A stretch of 6,538 nucleotides of DNA from Phycisphaerales bacterium (lineage in GTDB: Bacteria; Planctomycetota; Phycisphaerae; Tepidisphaerales; Tepidisphaeraceae), in the NCBI GenBank assembly GCA_028288905.1, contig JAQGHJ010000530.1, forward strand, positions 1-6,538. The letters are read 5' to 3'. Made by a program: the position numbers and the translations under genes. The notes below the pieces were generated by a model that was not told the DNA's origin, made no database searches, and worked only from the letters and a program-made list of their open reading frames with translations. Positions 1 through 6,121 of the stretch are shown in pieces (the stretch's first letter is position 1; every line of letters starts with the position of its first letter).

Positions 1-1120
1 CGGCGTAGTCGGGCGTGCCCTGCACGAGGCCCCACCGGCGGAACTGGGACAGGAACCAGGTCGCGTACTTCAGCTGCGGGTAGTTGCAGTTCCGCTGGCT
101 GAAGATCATGTAGTTCGGGTCCTTCCGCTTGCCGCGGTCGTCGCCGTAGTCGTAGTCGCCGAGCATCCGCGGCAGGATGAGTTCCTTGGGGCAGTTGACG
201 TAGCTGGTGGCCGAGATGATCTGGCACTGCTCGTCGCGGTTCTTCATGTCGTCGAGCCAGACGCTGGCCTCGTGGACCGCCTTAAGGGCCGCCTTCACGG
301 TCCGCGGGTTCTGGTCGGCGAAGTCCTTCCGGAACGCCAGCACCTTTTCCGGGTGGTCCTTCCAGATGTCCTGGGTGTTGATGGCCGTGTACCCGACGTT
401 CTCGGCGATCGTCTTGGCGTTCCACGGCTCGCCGACGCAGAACCCGTCCATGTCCCCGGACTGCATGCCGGTGAACATGTTCGGCGGCGGGACGACCTTC
501 AGCCCGGCGTCGGTCTCCGGGGCGATCCCGCCGGCCCCGAGCCAGTACCGCAGCCACATCGCGTGCGTCCCGGTCGGGAACGTCATGGCGAAGTTGGCCG
601 GCTTGCCGCCGGCCCGGGCGGCGTCGACGAGCGGCTTGAGGGCCGACGCGTCCGCCCGCACCTTCCCCTTGAACGCGTTGGACAGCGAGATGCTCTGCCC
701 GTTGCGGTTCAGCAGCCACGGGACGACGCACTCGACCTTGTTCCCGCTCCCGAGGCCCATCGTCAGGGCCAGCGGCATCCCGAGCAGCATGTGCGTGCCC
801 TGGATCTCCCGGCTGACGAGAGCGTCGCGGATCGCGGCCCAGTTCGCCTTCTTGTCTACGACGGCGTTCAGCCCGTGCTTTTTGAAGAACCCCTTCTTCT
901 CGGCGATCACCAGCGGCGAGCAGTCGGTCAGGGCGATGATGCCGAGCTTCAGGTCCGTCACCTCCGGCCCGGTGCCGGCGGCGTTGCGGGTGGCGGCGAC
1001 GGCCTTCACCCGCCGCTTACACCCGCCGCCAGCCGCCTGCAGCCCCGCGGCGAGCGCCACGGCCCCGGCCGCCCTCAGCAGCCCGCGGCGGGTCGGGGTG
1101 TTCGTCTGATCTGCCATCAT
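1..1120 (-). CDS. nrtA: NrtA/CmpA-family ABC transporter substrate-binding protein, 3' end cut by window edge
   Basis: This is the solute-binding component of a nitrate/nitrite (or related bicarbonate/cyanate) ABC importer, acting outside the cytoplasmic membrane. The frame is open for 373 codons and leaves the window without a stop; NrtA proteins are usually somewhat longer. Residues 11-16 (RRGLLR) form a twin-arginine motif, followed by an alanine-rich stretch ending in GGGC at 31-34, so a Tat-exported lipoprotein is plausible, although the lipobox is poor. Family motifs in order: NWAAIRD (93-99), NRNGQSISL (138-146), FPTGTHAMW (181-189), VVPPPNMF (209-216), DGFCVGEPW (225-233) and HPEKVLAF (256-263). 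The Trp of NWAA, Gln of NGQ and His of GTH sit where NrtA binds nitrate, as I recall that structure. Two ATGs are adjacent (1120, 1117) and neither has a good ribosome site. It lies 191 bp downstream of a paralogue on the same strand. Permease and ATPase genes are expected next. Nitrate versus bicarbonate cannot be settled here. Confidence 0.9.
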   Translation of the reverse strand, partial: MMADQTNTPTRRGLLRAAGAVALAAGLQAAGGGCKRRVKAVAATRNAAGTGPEVTDLKLGIIALTDCSPLVIAEKKGFFKKHGLNAVVDKKANWAAIRDALVSREIQGTHMLLGMPLALTMGLGSGNKVECVVPWLLNRNGQSISLSNAFKGKVRADASALKPLVDAARAGGKPANFAMTFPTGTHAMWLRYWLGAGGIAPETDAGLKVVPPPNMFTGMQSGDMDGFCVGEPWNAKTIAENVGYTAINTQDIWKDHPEKVLAFRKDFADQNPRTVKAALKAVHEASVWLDDMKNRDEQCQIISATSYVNCPKELILPRMLGDYDYGDDRGKRKDPNYMIFSQRNCNYPQLKYATWFLSQFRRWGLVQGTPDYA

Positions 1121-1311
1121 CGTTATACTCGCTGCTCTTCAGTCGTGGCGGGACCGTCCCGCCGGGTCGTCCGTTGGCGGGCCGCGACATGCGGGGCTCG
1201 CCAACGGGCCACGGCCGGCGCGGCCGGCACCGTCGCGTTTTCGGGCGGTCACGCCGACCGCGCTCAAATCTTCAGCACCATCAACCGGACCGAACCGAAC
1301 GCGGGGCTGGG
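1121..1311 (-). promoter_or_regulatory. Structured intergenic leader upstream of nrtA with three hairpins
   Basis: This gap between the two NrtA-family genes has no convincing ORF. Read on the minus strand it folds into three stems. 1245-1261 is GCGGTC-N5-GACCGC. 1171-1207 has perfect 9-bp arms (plus-strand CCGTTGGCG and CGCCAACGG) enclosing a nested CCGC/GCGG hairpin. 1147-1163 is the perfect 8-1-8 palindrome GGCGGGACCGTCCCGCC, whose edge lies 26 bp before the first ATG. None is followed by a U-tract, so they are not simple intrinsic terminators. They could form a 5' leader that controls nrtA by attenuation or antitermination, or be processing or operator sites. The stems are seen in the sequence; the roles are inferred. 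Confidence 0.45.
1122..1127 (-). promoter_or_regulatory. Possible -10 hexamer directly before nrtA
   Basis: The minus strand reads TATAAC one base before the tandem ATGs, a 5/6 match to the sigma-70 -10 consensus in otherwise very GC-rich DNA. No -35 match lies 16-18 bases upstream; the 8-1-8 palindrome at 1147-1163 lies close to that position. If used, transcription would begin at about the start codons and give a nearly leaderless mRNA. It may equally be chance. Confidence 0.2.
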
Positions 1312-2496
1312 CTACGTGGGTTTCCGCGGGTCGTAGCAACCGTCGCGCCGCAGCCGCATCGGCGGGAAGTCATCTGCCGGACACGGCACCCCCAGGTCGG
1401 CAGCCGCCGCCCGGTAGTACCGGGCATCCGTACACCGACCGGCGGCGGCCAGGACGTCGGCGGGCGCGGCCGCGTGCCCCCACCTCACCCGCTGCTCGGC
1501 CAGCCAAGCGGCGTGCGTGCCGCTCGGGAACGTGTGAGCCAGCTCGAACGATCGCATCCGCCAGTCCGGCGGCCGCCAGTCGGTCGCCGGCCGCCGGGCC
1601 GCGCTAGTCCGGTCGACGCCCGCCGGCACATGGCGAGGGTCCGACCCGACCGTCCGGTCGAGGGCTAAGCTGGCCGCCACGTCGGCCGCCGCCACGTCCA
1701 CGTATCGCCGGTCGGCCAGCATCGCGGCCAGTTCCGGGTGGTTCGCGTCGTCGGCGCACCACCGGCACGCCTCCAGTACCGCCTTGACCAGCGACACGAC
1801 GGTCGCTTCGTTCGCCTCCGCCCACCGCCGCGGGACGGCCAGCACCTTCTCCGGGTGGTCCGGCAGCACGTCGGTCGTCGTGGCGACGACCGTGCCGTAC
1901 CCGCCCCGCTCGGCCACCGTGTTCCACGGGTCGCCGGCGCAGAACCCATCGAGGTGCCCGTGCCGCAGCTGGTCCGGCATCTGCGGGGGCGGGACGACGC
2001 ACAGCCGCACGTCCCGGTCTGGGTGAATGCCTCCGGCCCACAGCCACTCCCGCAGCAGGTAGTGGTGGGTCGCGTGGTTCGACACGTGGGCGAACACCGG
2101 CCGCCGGCCCGCCGCCCCACCGCCGGCCGCCCGGTCCCGCAGCCACTCGCCGAGCCCGGCAGCGGACCGAACCCCCCGGTCGGTCAACGCCTTGCTCAGC
2201 GTGATCGCGTTCCCGCCGCAGCCCAGTTCCATCACCGACACGAGCGGCTCGCCCGCCCCGGTCGTCCCGGCGTCGTCCCACGCCAGCCCGCCGGCTCCCG
2301 AAAGCGGGATGCCCAGCAGGGCGTGGGCGGCGTCCAGCTGCCCGTACGCCAGCTTGTCCCGGGCGTTCGCCCACCCGATCTGCCGGTGCAGCGTGACCCG
2401 CACGCCGTGGCGGGCGAACAGGCCCAGCTCCTCGGCCGCGACCAGCGGTGCCGCGTCGATCAGCGGGACGAACCCGATCCGTACGGCGGGCGACAC
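1312..2496 (-). CDS. Signal-less NrtA/CmpA-family protein, NasS-like nitrate/nitrite sensor candidate
   Basis: The 394-residue product is a second NrtA/CmpA-type ligand-binding protein, starting directly in the domain (VSPAVRIGFVPLIDAAPLV) with no signal peptide, so probably cytoplasmic. I chose the GTG at 2496 because GGAAGGGAG lies 5 bases upstream; the upstream ATG at 2673 would run into the divergent LysR gene and add 59 unrelated residues. Motifs: GWANARDKL (41-49), GGNAITLSKAL (94-104), ATHHYLLREW (142-151), VVPPPQM (167-173), DGFCAGDPW (183-191), HPEKVLA (214-220) and a FPSGTHAAW tail motif (323-331). The Trp and the His of the ligand site are kept, but NGQ of the paralogue is replaced by GGN. 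In NasS-NasT systems a cytoplasmic NrtA homologue senses nitrate and holds back an ANTAR antiterminator. That role is inferred; no NasT-like gene is in view. Codons of the HPEKVLA region are nearly identical to those of nrtA (22 of 23 bases, 1839-1861 against 337-359), fitting ancient duplication. Confidence 0.85.
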   Translation of the reverse strand: MSPAVRIGFVPLIDAAPLVAAEELGLFARHGVRVTLHRQIGWANARDKLAYGQLDAAHALLGIPLSGAGGLAWDDAGTTGAGEPLVSVMELGCGGNAITLSKALTDRGVRSAAGLGEWLRDRAAGGGAAGRRPVFAHVSNHATHHYLLREWLWAGGIHPDRDVRLCVVPPPQMPDQLRHGHLDGFCAGDPWNTVAERGGYGTVVATTTDVLPDHPEKVLAVPRRWAEANEATVVSLVKAVLEACRWCADDANHPELAAMLADRRYVDVAAADVAASLALDRTVGSDPRHVPAGVDRTSAARRPATDWRPPDWRMRSFELAHTFPSGTHAAWLAEQRVRWGHAAAPADVLAAAGRCTDARYYRAAAADLGVPCPADDFPPMRLRRDGCYDPRKPT

Positions 2497-2501
2497 CCGG
2501 G

Positions 2502-2510
2502 CTCCCTTCC
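2502..2510 (-). promoter_or_regulatory. Strong ribosome binding site fixing a GTG start
   Basis: The minus strand reads GGAAGGGAG, then CCCGG, then GTG at 2496. This purine-rich site is the best Shine-Dalgarno match near any gene here. It argues for the GTG start and against the longer ATG-initiated reading frame. Confidence 0.7.
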
Positions 2511-2529
2511 ACCGGTCCGTCGGACCGGT
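2511..2529. repeat. Perfect 9-1-9 inverted repeat next to the ribosome binding site
   Basis: ACCGGTCCG-T-CGGACCGGT is a perfect 19-base palindrome with a single central base, directly abutting the ribosome site of the NasS-like gene (which begins at 2510). As DNA it could be an operator for a dimeric regulator. As RNA it would be an 8-bp stem with a 3-base loop just above the Shine-Dalgarno sequence. No U-tract follows. Its core CGGTC-N5-GACCG recurs at 1246-1260 in the leader of nrtA. Confidence 0.6.
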
Positions 2530-2580
2530 CGGGGCTGGCGAACGCCCTCGGCCGCTCGGCCCGTCCGAACCCGACGGGGC

Positions 2581-2658
2581 AGACTTTACTGAAACCGCGT
2601 ACCATGAATCCAACTCATTGCAGAGATACTTCGGATCGATCCAGCTCATGGAGCGTGC
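2581..2658. promoter_or_regulatory. AT-richer divergent promoter region between NasS-like gene and LysR gene
   Basis: This stretch has clearly lower GC than its surroundings, as expected of a divergent promoter region. Weak sigma-70-like elements can be drawn. Rightward, GATACT at 2625-2630 could be a -10, with the LysR-box candidate over its -35 position. Leftward, TTGGAT (complement of 2608-2613) and TAAAGT are 19 bases apart. A separate perfect palindrome, GGATCGATCC, lies at 2633-2642 near the likely start of the LysR transcript. None of these is strong enough to place a transcription start. Confidence 0.4.
2604..2618. promoter_or_regulatory. LysR-type regulator box candidate (T-N11-A)
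   Basis: ATGA-N7-TCAT is a 15-base dyad with T at 2605 and A at 2617 separated by 11 bases, the T-N11-A form bound by LysR-type regulators. It lies 41 bp before the LysR start codon and 108 bp before the divergent NasS-like gene. This is the usual site for autoregulation combined with control of the divergent gene. Only four base pairs form each arm, so chance cannot be excluded. Confidence 0.4.
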
Positions 2659-3657
2659 ATGCCGGACGTGCATTCGTTGAAGGTGTTCGCCGCCGTTGCG
2701 CAGAACCTGAGCTTCACCCGCGCGGCGGAAACGCTGTTTCTTACGCAGTCAGCGGTTAGCCATCAGGTCGCGACGCTGGAGCGGGAGCTGGGCGTGAGCC
2801 TGTTCGACCGCCGCGGGCGAACGGTCGAGCTAACGGCCGCCGGCCGAGTGTTGGTTGACCGCGCGCGGCGGGTGTTCGCGGCCATGGACGAGGCGGCCGA
2901 CGCCGTCCGTCAGGCGGCCGACCCCGACCAAGGACGGCTGCGGATCGGGGCGTCGCCCACCGCCTGTCAGCATCTGTTGCCGGAGTCGCTGCGGGAGTTC
3001 CGCGAGTGCTTCCCGGGTTACTCGCTGGCCGTCTCGCCGGGCGACGCGCCGGCCATCGCCGACCGGGTGCTCGACGGGTCGATCGACCTCGGCATCCTCA
3101 TCCGCCCCGACGCCAAGGAACGGGCCGGAAAGCGTGGCCCGGCCGACGCGACCGGCCGCGGCGGGCGGCTGGCGTACCACGACCTGTTCGAGGACGAGTT
3201 GGGGTTCCTGCTCGCCCCGCCCCACCCGTGGGCCCGCCGAGGGCGGGTGACCGTGCGGGAACTGGCCGCCCAGCGGATGGTGCTCTACAGCCGCACCAGC
3301 TGGACGTTTCGGGCGGTCGAGCGGTGGTTCGTCAAGATGAAGACACCGCTCCGGGACCCGATCGAGCTCGGTTCGATGGAGGCGATCAAGGAGTTGGTGA
3401 AGCTCGGGCTCGGCGTCGGCGTGATGGCGGCGTGGACGGCTCGGCCCGAACTGGCGGCCGGTTCGCTCGCATGGCTCCCGCTGCCGGGCGGGAGGGTGCG
3501 GCGGCGCTGGGCGGTTGCCACTCAGGCCGGGCGGGCGCTGGGACTGGCCGAGCAGACGTTCATCGGCCTGTGCCGGGCCGCGGCGGCCAACCTCGTGGCG
3601 GCGGGGAACGGTCCGCCACTGCCACTGCCACTGCCACCGCCGCCGCCGCCGCGGTGA
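2659..3657 (+). CDS. LysR-family transcriptional regulator
   Basis: This 332-residue protein is a LysR-type DNA-binding transcription factor. Residues 1-62 form the winged helix-turn-helix (LKVFAAVAQNLSFTRAAETL, then QSAVSHQVATLERELG and LFDRRGRTVELTAAGR). A linker helix runs to about 90. The effector-binding domain starts near GRLRIGASP (92-100) and shows the typical DLGILI and GLGVGVM segments. GGAG lies 5 bases before the ATG, which supports this start. Being divergent from the NasS-like/nrtA pair, it most likely regulates those genes and itself; the ligand is unknown. Two oddities stand out: an Arg/Gly/Ala-rich insertion between the LGILIRPD and YHDLFEDE segments, and a proline-leucine tail at 318-332 that extends past the normal end of the fold. 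It ends 55 bp from the convergent PLP-enzyme gene, with only weak hairpins between them (for example GTGC-TCGG-GCAC at 3683-3694). Confidence 0.93.
   Translation: MPDVHSLKVFAAVAQNLSFTRAAETLFLTQSAVSHQVATLERELGVSLFDRRGRTVELTAAGRVLVDRARRVFAAMDEAADAVRQAADPDQGRLRIGASPTACQHLLPESLREFRECFPGYSLAVSPGDAPAIADRVLDGSIDLGILIRPDAKERAGKRGPADATGRGGRLAYHDLFEDELGFLLAPPHPWARRGRVTVRELAAQRMVLYSRTSWTFRAVERWFVKMKTPLRDPIELGSMEAIKELVKLGLGVGVMAAWTARPELAAGSLAWLPLPGGRVRRRWAVATQAGRALGLAEQTFIGLCRAAAANLVAAGNGPPLPLPLPPPPPPR
3616..3651 (+). repeat. In-frame microsatellite encoding the Pro/Leu tail of the LysR protein
   Basis: Three CCACTG units, one CCA and five CCG triplets stand directly before the last codon and the stop. 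They encode PLPLPLP followed by five prolines. Tandem hexamers and triplets are prone to slippage; changes by whole units would alter only the tail length. Confidence 0.8.
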
Positions 3658-3712
3658 GGCACGGTTGCGGCTCGCCCGCAGCGTGCTCGGGCACAACCCA
3701 TGCGTCGCCCGT

Positions 3713-4861
3713 TCAGTAGAACGCGCCGCGGGCGGCGATCGGCCAGACGTCCTCGACCCGCTCGCCCCGGTAGCACACCAGCCAGTCGTACAGGTTGACG
3801 GTCGGGTCGCAGTGGCCCGGGATCAGCCGGAGCTTCTGGCCGAGCGAGACCCGATCGCCGGCGAGGTCGAGGACGCCGTGCTCGTCCGACACGTTCACGT
3901 ATGTAGCCCCGGCGACGTCGGCCACGAGCGGCATGCCGGAGTCGACGCTGTGGGCCTTGAGCCCGACATCGACCACGGCCCGGCGGTCGGTCGGCCGGCT
4001 CATCACGGTCGACAGGACGAACAGGCTCTGGCGGAACGCGGCGAACGGCTTGCCGGCGGCGTCGAGGTTCCGGGCGTAGTCGGCGTCCATGAAGATGTAC
4101 GACCCGGCCTGGACCTCGGTGTAGACGCCGCTGGTGGCCTCGTTCAGGTACGTCCCGGTTCCGCCGCCGGTCACGACGCGCGGGTCGAGCCCGGCCGACC
4201 GCAGGAGATCAACGCACTCGCGAAGAAGCCGGCCGGCGGTCGCGATCGCGTCCCGCCGCCCGCCTGCCGATCGGACATGCTGGGCCGAGCCTTGGTACCC
4301 CTGCAGCCCCGCGAACCGCAGGTGCGGCGCGTCGGCCACGAGCCGGGCCAGGGTCACGACGGCCGGCCCCGCCTCGACTCCGCAGCGGCTCGCCCCGACG
4401 TCCACCTCGACCAGCACATCGACCCGGGCACCCTCCCGCGCCATCGCCGCCTCCAGGTCGCGGACGGCGTCGGCGTGGTCGACGCAAACGCTCAGCGTCG
4501 CCTGCCCGGCCAACCGCGCCAAGCGGCGGAGCTTCGCGTCGCCGACCACCTCGTTGGCGACGAGCACGTCGCCGATGCCGGCTTGGATGAACGCCTCGGC
4601 CTCGCTCGCCTTCTGGCAGCAGATCCCGACCGCCCCGGCGGCGATCTGCCGGCGCGCGATCTCCGGGCACTTGTGCGACTTGGCGTGCGGCCGCAGCCGG
4701 ATGCCCGTATCCGCCAAGCTCGCGGTCATCGCCGCGAGGTTCGCCTCGAACGCGTCCAGGTCGAGCAGCAGGGCCGGCGTGTCGACGTCGGCGACGGCCA
4801 TGCCGACGCGGGCCGGCGGGGCGAGGGCGAACGACGGGCGTGGCGGGAGCGGATCGGTCAT
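3713..4861 (-). CDS. PLP-dependent D-threonine aldolase / 3-hydroxy-D-aspartate aldolase family enzyme
   Basis: The 382-residue product belongs to the fold-type III (alanine racemase-like barrel) family that contains D-threonine aldolase, 3-hydroxy-D-aspartate aldolase (BhcC) and D-serine dehydratase DSD1. The barrel begins at DTPALLLDLDAFEANL (27-42). RPHAKSHK (57-64) holds the likely PLP Schiff-base lysine, K61. GICCQKASEAEAF (79-91) and DVLVANEVV (98-106) are family signatures, and VTGGGTGTY (230-238) is the likely phosphate-binding loop. PGHCDPTVNLYDW (348-360) carries the metal pair H350 and D352. HxD is the aldolase form as I recall, whereas D-serine dehydratases have HxC, so an aldolase giving glycine plus an aldehyde or glyoxylate is favoured. 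The exact substrate is open. The length matches the family from the first ATG, although no good ribosome site is visible; M21 is a less likely start. It probably acts alone in the cytoplasm, since neither neighbour is in the same direction. Confidence 0.9.
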   Translation of the reverse strand: MTDPLPPRPSFALAPPARVGMAVADVDTPALLLDLDAFEANLAAMTASLADTGIRLRPHAKSHKCPEIARRQIAAGAVGICCQKASEAEAFIQAGIGDVLVANEVVGDAKLRRLARLAGQATLSVCVDHADAVRDLEAAMAREGARVDVLVEVDVGASRCGVEAGPAVVTLARLVADAPHLRFAGLQGYQGSAQHVRSAGGRRDAIATAGRLLRECVDLLRSAGLDPRVVTGGGTGTYLNEATSGVYTEVQAGSYIFMDADYARNLDAAGKPFAAFRQSLFVLSTVMSRPTDRRAVVDVGLKAHSVDSGMPLVADVAGATYVNVSDEHGVLDLAGDRVSLGQKLRLIPGHCDPTVNLYDWLVCYRGERVEDVWPIAARGAFY

Positions 4862-5063
4862 GGGGCACGAGCAGGATCGGCGGGGCGGACGGCGACCGTG
4901 TCGGGCCGGATGGTAACCGGAGCGACCTGGGAGACCGACGGCGGCGGCTGGCGAGCTGTCCGTGCCTCACGCTCAGCCAGGTGCGGGAGCCGCGCCCGGC
5001 CGCGACGGTCGAGTGACCGCACGCCGGCCGGCCGGCCCGAACCGCGAACGAAAGGGACGAGCC
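4862..5063. promoter_or_regulatory. Divergent intergenic region between the PLP enzyme and catalase genes
   Basis: This 202-bp region must carry promoters for both divergent genes, but it is very GC-rich and I see no convincing -10/-35 pair. It contains the dyad CGGTC-GAGT-GACCG (5006-5019) and the palindrome GCCGGCCGGCCGGC (5023-5036). Both are potential operators or chance products of base composition. AAAGGGA at 5051-5057 serves as ribosome site for the catalase gene. Confidence 0.35.
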
Positions 5064-6077
5064 ATGAAACGCTGCATTCGGGTATTCGCCGCGGGCGGGA
5101 CGATGGCCGCCGCCCTCCTCCTAGCCCCAGTCTCTTCGGGGGGACAGGAGTCGGGGACGGACGACCTCGCCCGCCAGATCTTCGAGACGATGCTAAAGGT
5201 GCCGGGGACCCGGGCCGGCCACCGCCCGGTCCACGCCAAGGGAATCGTTTGCCAAGGCACGTTCGAGGCGTCCGCGGCCGCGGGCGCGCTGTCGCGGGCC
5301 GCCCACTTCCGGCCCGGCCCGCCGGTGCCGGTGACGGTCCGGTTCTCGGACGGCGCGCCCGACCCCGCCGTCGCGGACACCGCCCCCGACGCCGGTCCGC
5401 GGGGGCTGGCGATCCGGTTCGACCTCCCCGGCGGCGACGCGACCGACATTGTCGCCATGTCGCACAACGGGTTCGTCGTCGGCACCGGCGAGGAGTTCCT
5501 CGCCCTCCAGCAGGCGATCGTCGCGACCGACCCGGCGCAGCCGCACCCCTGGCCGGTCGAACGGTTCCTCGCCGCCCGGCCCCGGGCGATGAAGTTCGTG
5601 CAGGACAACCGGGCGGTCCCGGCCAGCTTCGCCACCGAGGCGTTCTTCGGCAACGACGCGTTCGTGTTCGTGAACAAGGACGGCGCGCGGCGAGCGGGCC
5701 GGTACCGGCTGGTCCCGGTCGCCGGCACCCGCCACCTCGACGCCGCCGAGACGAAGTCCCGCTCCCCCGACTTCCTGTCCGACGAGCTGAAGGCTCGCCT
5801 GGCAACCGAGCCGGTCCGGTTCCGGCTCGTCGCCCAACTCCCCGACCCCGGTGACCCCACGAAGGACCCGTCGCTCGTCTGGCGGGACGACCGCAAGACC
5901 GTCGACCTCGGCACGATCAGCCTCACGTCGGTCGCCGCAGACCCCGCGACCGCCGAGCGGCGGCTGGCGTTCGACCCGACGAACTTGACCGACGGGATCG
6001 AGCTGTCCGACGACCCGCTGCCCGCCCTCCGGTCGGCGGTCTACGCGCTGTCGGTCAAACACCGCCGCGCGAAGTGA
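5064..6077 (+). CDS. Secreted SrpA-like small haem catalase / peroxidase
   Basis: The 337-residue product is a catalase-fold haem protein of the minimal, SrpA-like group, shorter than classical catalases (about 480 or more residues) and expected to remove hydrogen peroxide or act as a haem peroxidase. Residues 1-27 look like a signal peptide (MKRCIR, hydrophobic AAALLLAPV, then a small-residue region), so it is probably periplasmic. RPVHAKGIVCQGTF (54-67) holds the distal catalytic H57. VTVRFSDG (90-97) and PRGLAIRFDLPGG (112-124) follow. The distal Asn is probably N135 in MSHNGF. The FATEAFFGNDAF segment (189-200) is typical. FDPTNLTDGIELSDDP and RSAVY near the end carry the R-x3-Y haem ligand motif, R323 and Y327. 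The start at 5064 has AAGGGA six bases upstream and begins the signal peptide; a longer in-frame ATG at 4962 would bury it. The gene is monocistronic and ends before a tRNA on the other strand. Confidence 0.92.
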   Translation: MKRCIRVFAAGGTMAAALLLAPVSSGGQESGTDDLARQIFETMLKVPGTRAGHRPVHAKGIVCQGTFEASAAAGALSRAAHFRPGPPVPVTVRFSDGAPDPAVADTAPDAGPRGLAIRFDLPGGDATDIVAMSHNGFVVGTGEEFLALQQAIVATDPAQPHPWPVERFLAARPRAMKFVQDNRAVPASFATEAFFGNDAFVFVNKDGARRAGRYRLVPVAGTRHLDAAETKSRSPDFLSDELKARLATEPVRFRLVAQLPDPGDPTKDPSLVWRDDRKTVDLGTISLTSVAADPATAERRLAFDPTNLTDGIELSDDPLPALRSAVYALSVKHRRAK

Positions 6078-6121
6078 GGCGACTTTCGGGACACCCCCCG
6101 GGTGCCGTCAGAGAGCCTAGG

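Noticed and set aside
1121..1311. ANTAR (NasT-type) RNA target in the nrtA leader
   Set aside because: The motif requires tandem stems with six-base loops having A first and G fourth. The visible loops are five bases or shorter and do not fit, although the gene context made it worth testing.
207..1336. Plus-strand open frames of 300 and 354 codons antisense to nrtA
   Set aside because: Their translations are low-complexity shadows; the minus strand carries continuous NrtA motifs.
1147..2529. Guanidine-II (mini-ykkC) riboswitch, because both leader palindromes contain ACGG on the minus strand near guanidine-type transporter relatives
   Set aside because: That motif needs two nearby hairpins with ACGR loops closed by C-G. 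Here single hairpins lie 1.3 kb apart and the ACGG bases are largely within the stems.
2497..2673. ATG-started N-terminal extension of the NasS-like protein
   Set aside because: It would overlap the divergent LysR start and the promoter region, and its residues lack family similarity. The GTG at 2496 has an excellent ribosome site.
3658..3712. Bidirectional terminator between the convergent LysR and PLP-enzyme genes
   Set aside because: Only 4-5 bp stems (TGCGG/CCGCA, GTGC/GCAC) and no U-tract are present, too weak to annotate.
3515..5854. A 779-codon plus-strand open frame antisense to the PLP enzyme gene and out of frame with the catalase gene
   Set aside because: It is Arg/Pro/Gly-rich with no recognisable domain and overlaps two genes with clear family motifs. 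Long stop-free shadow frames are expected at this GC content.
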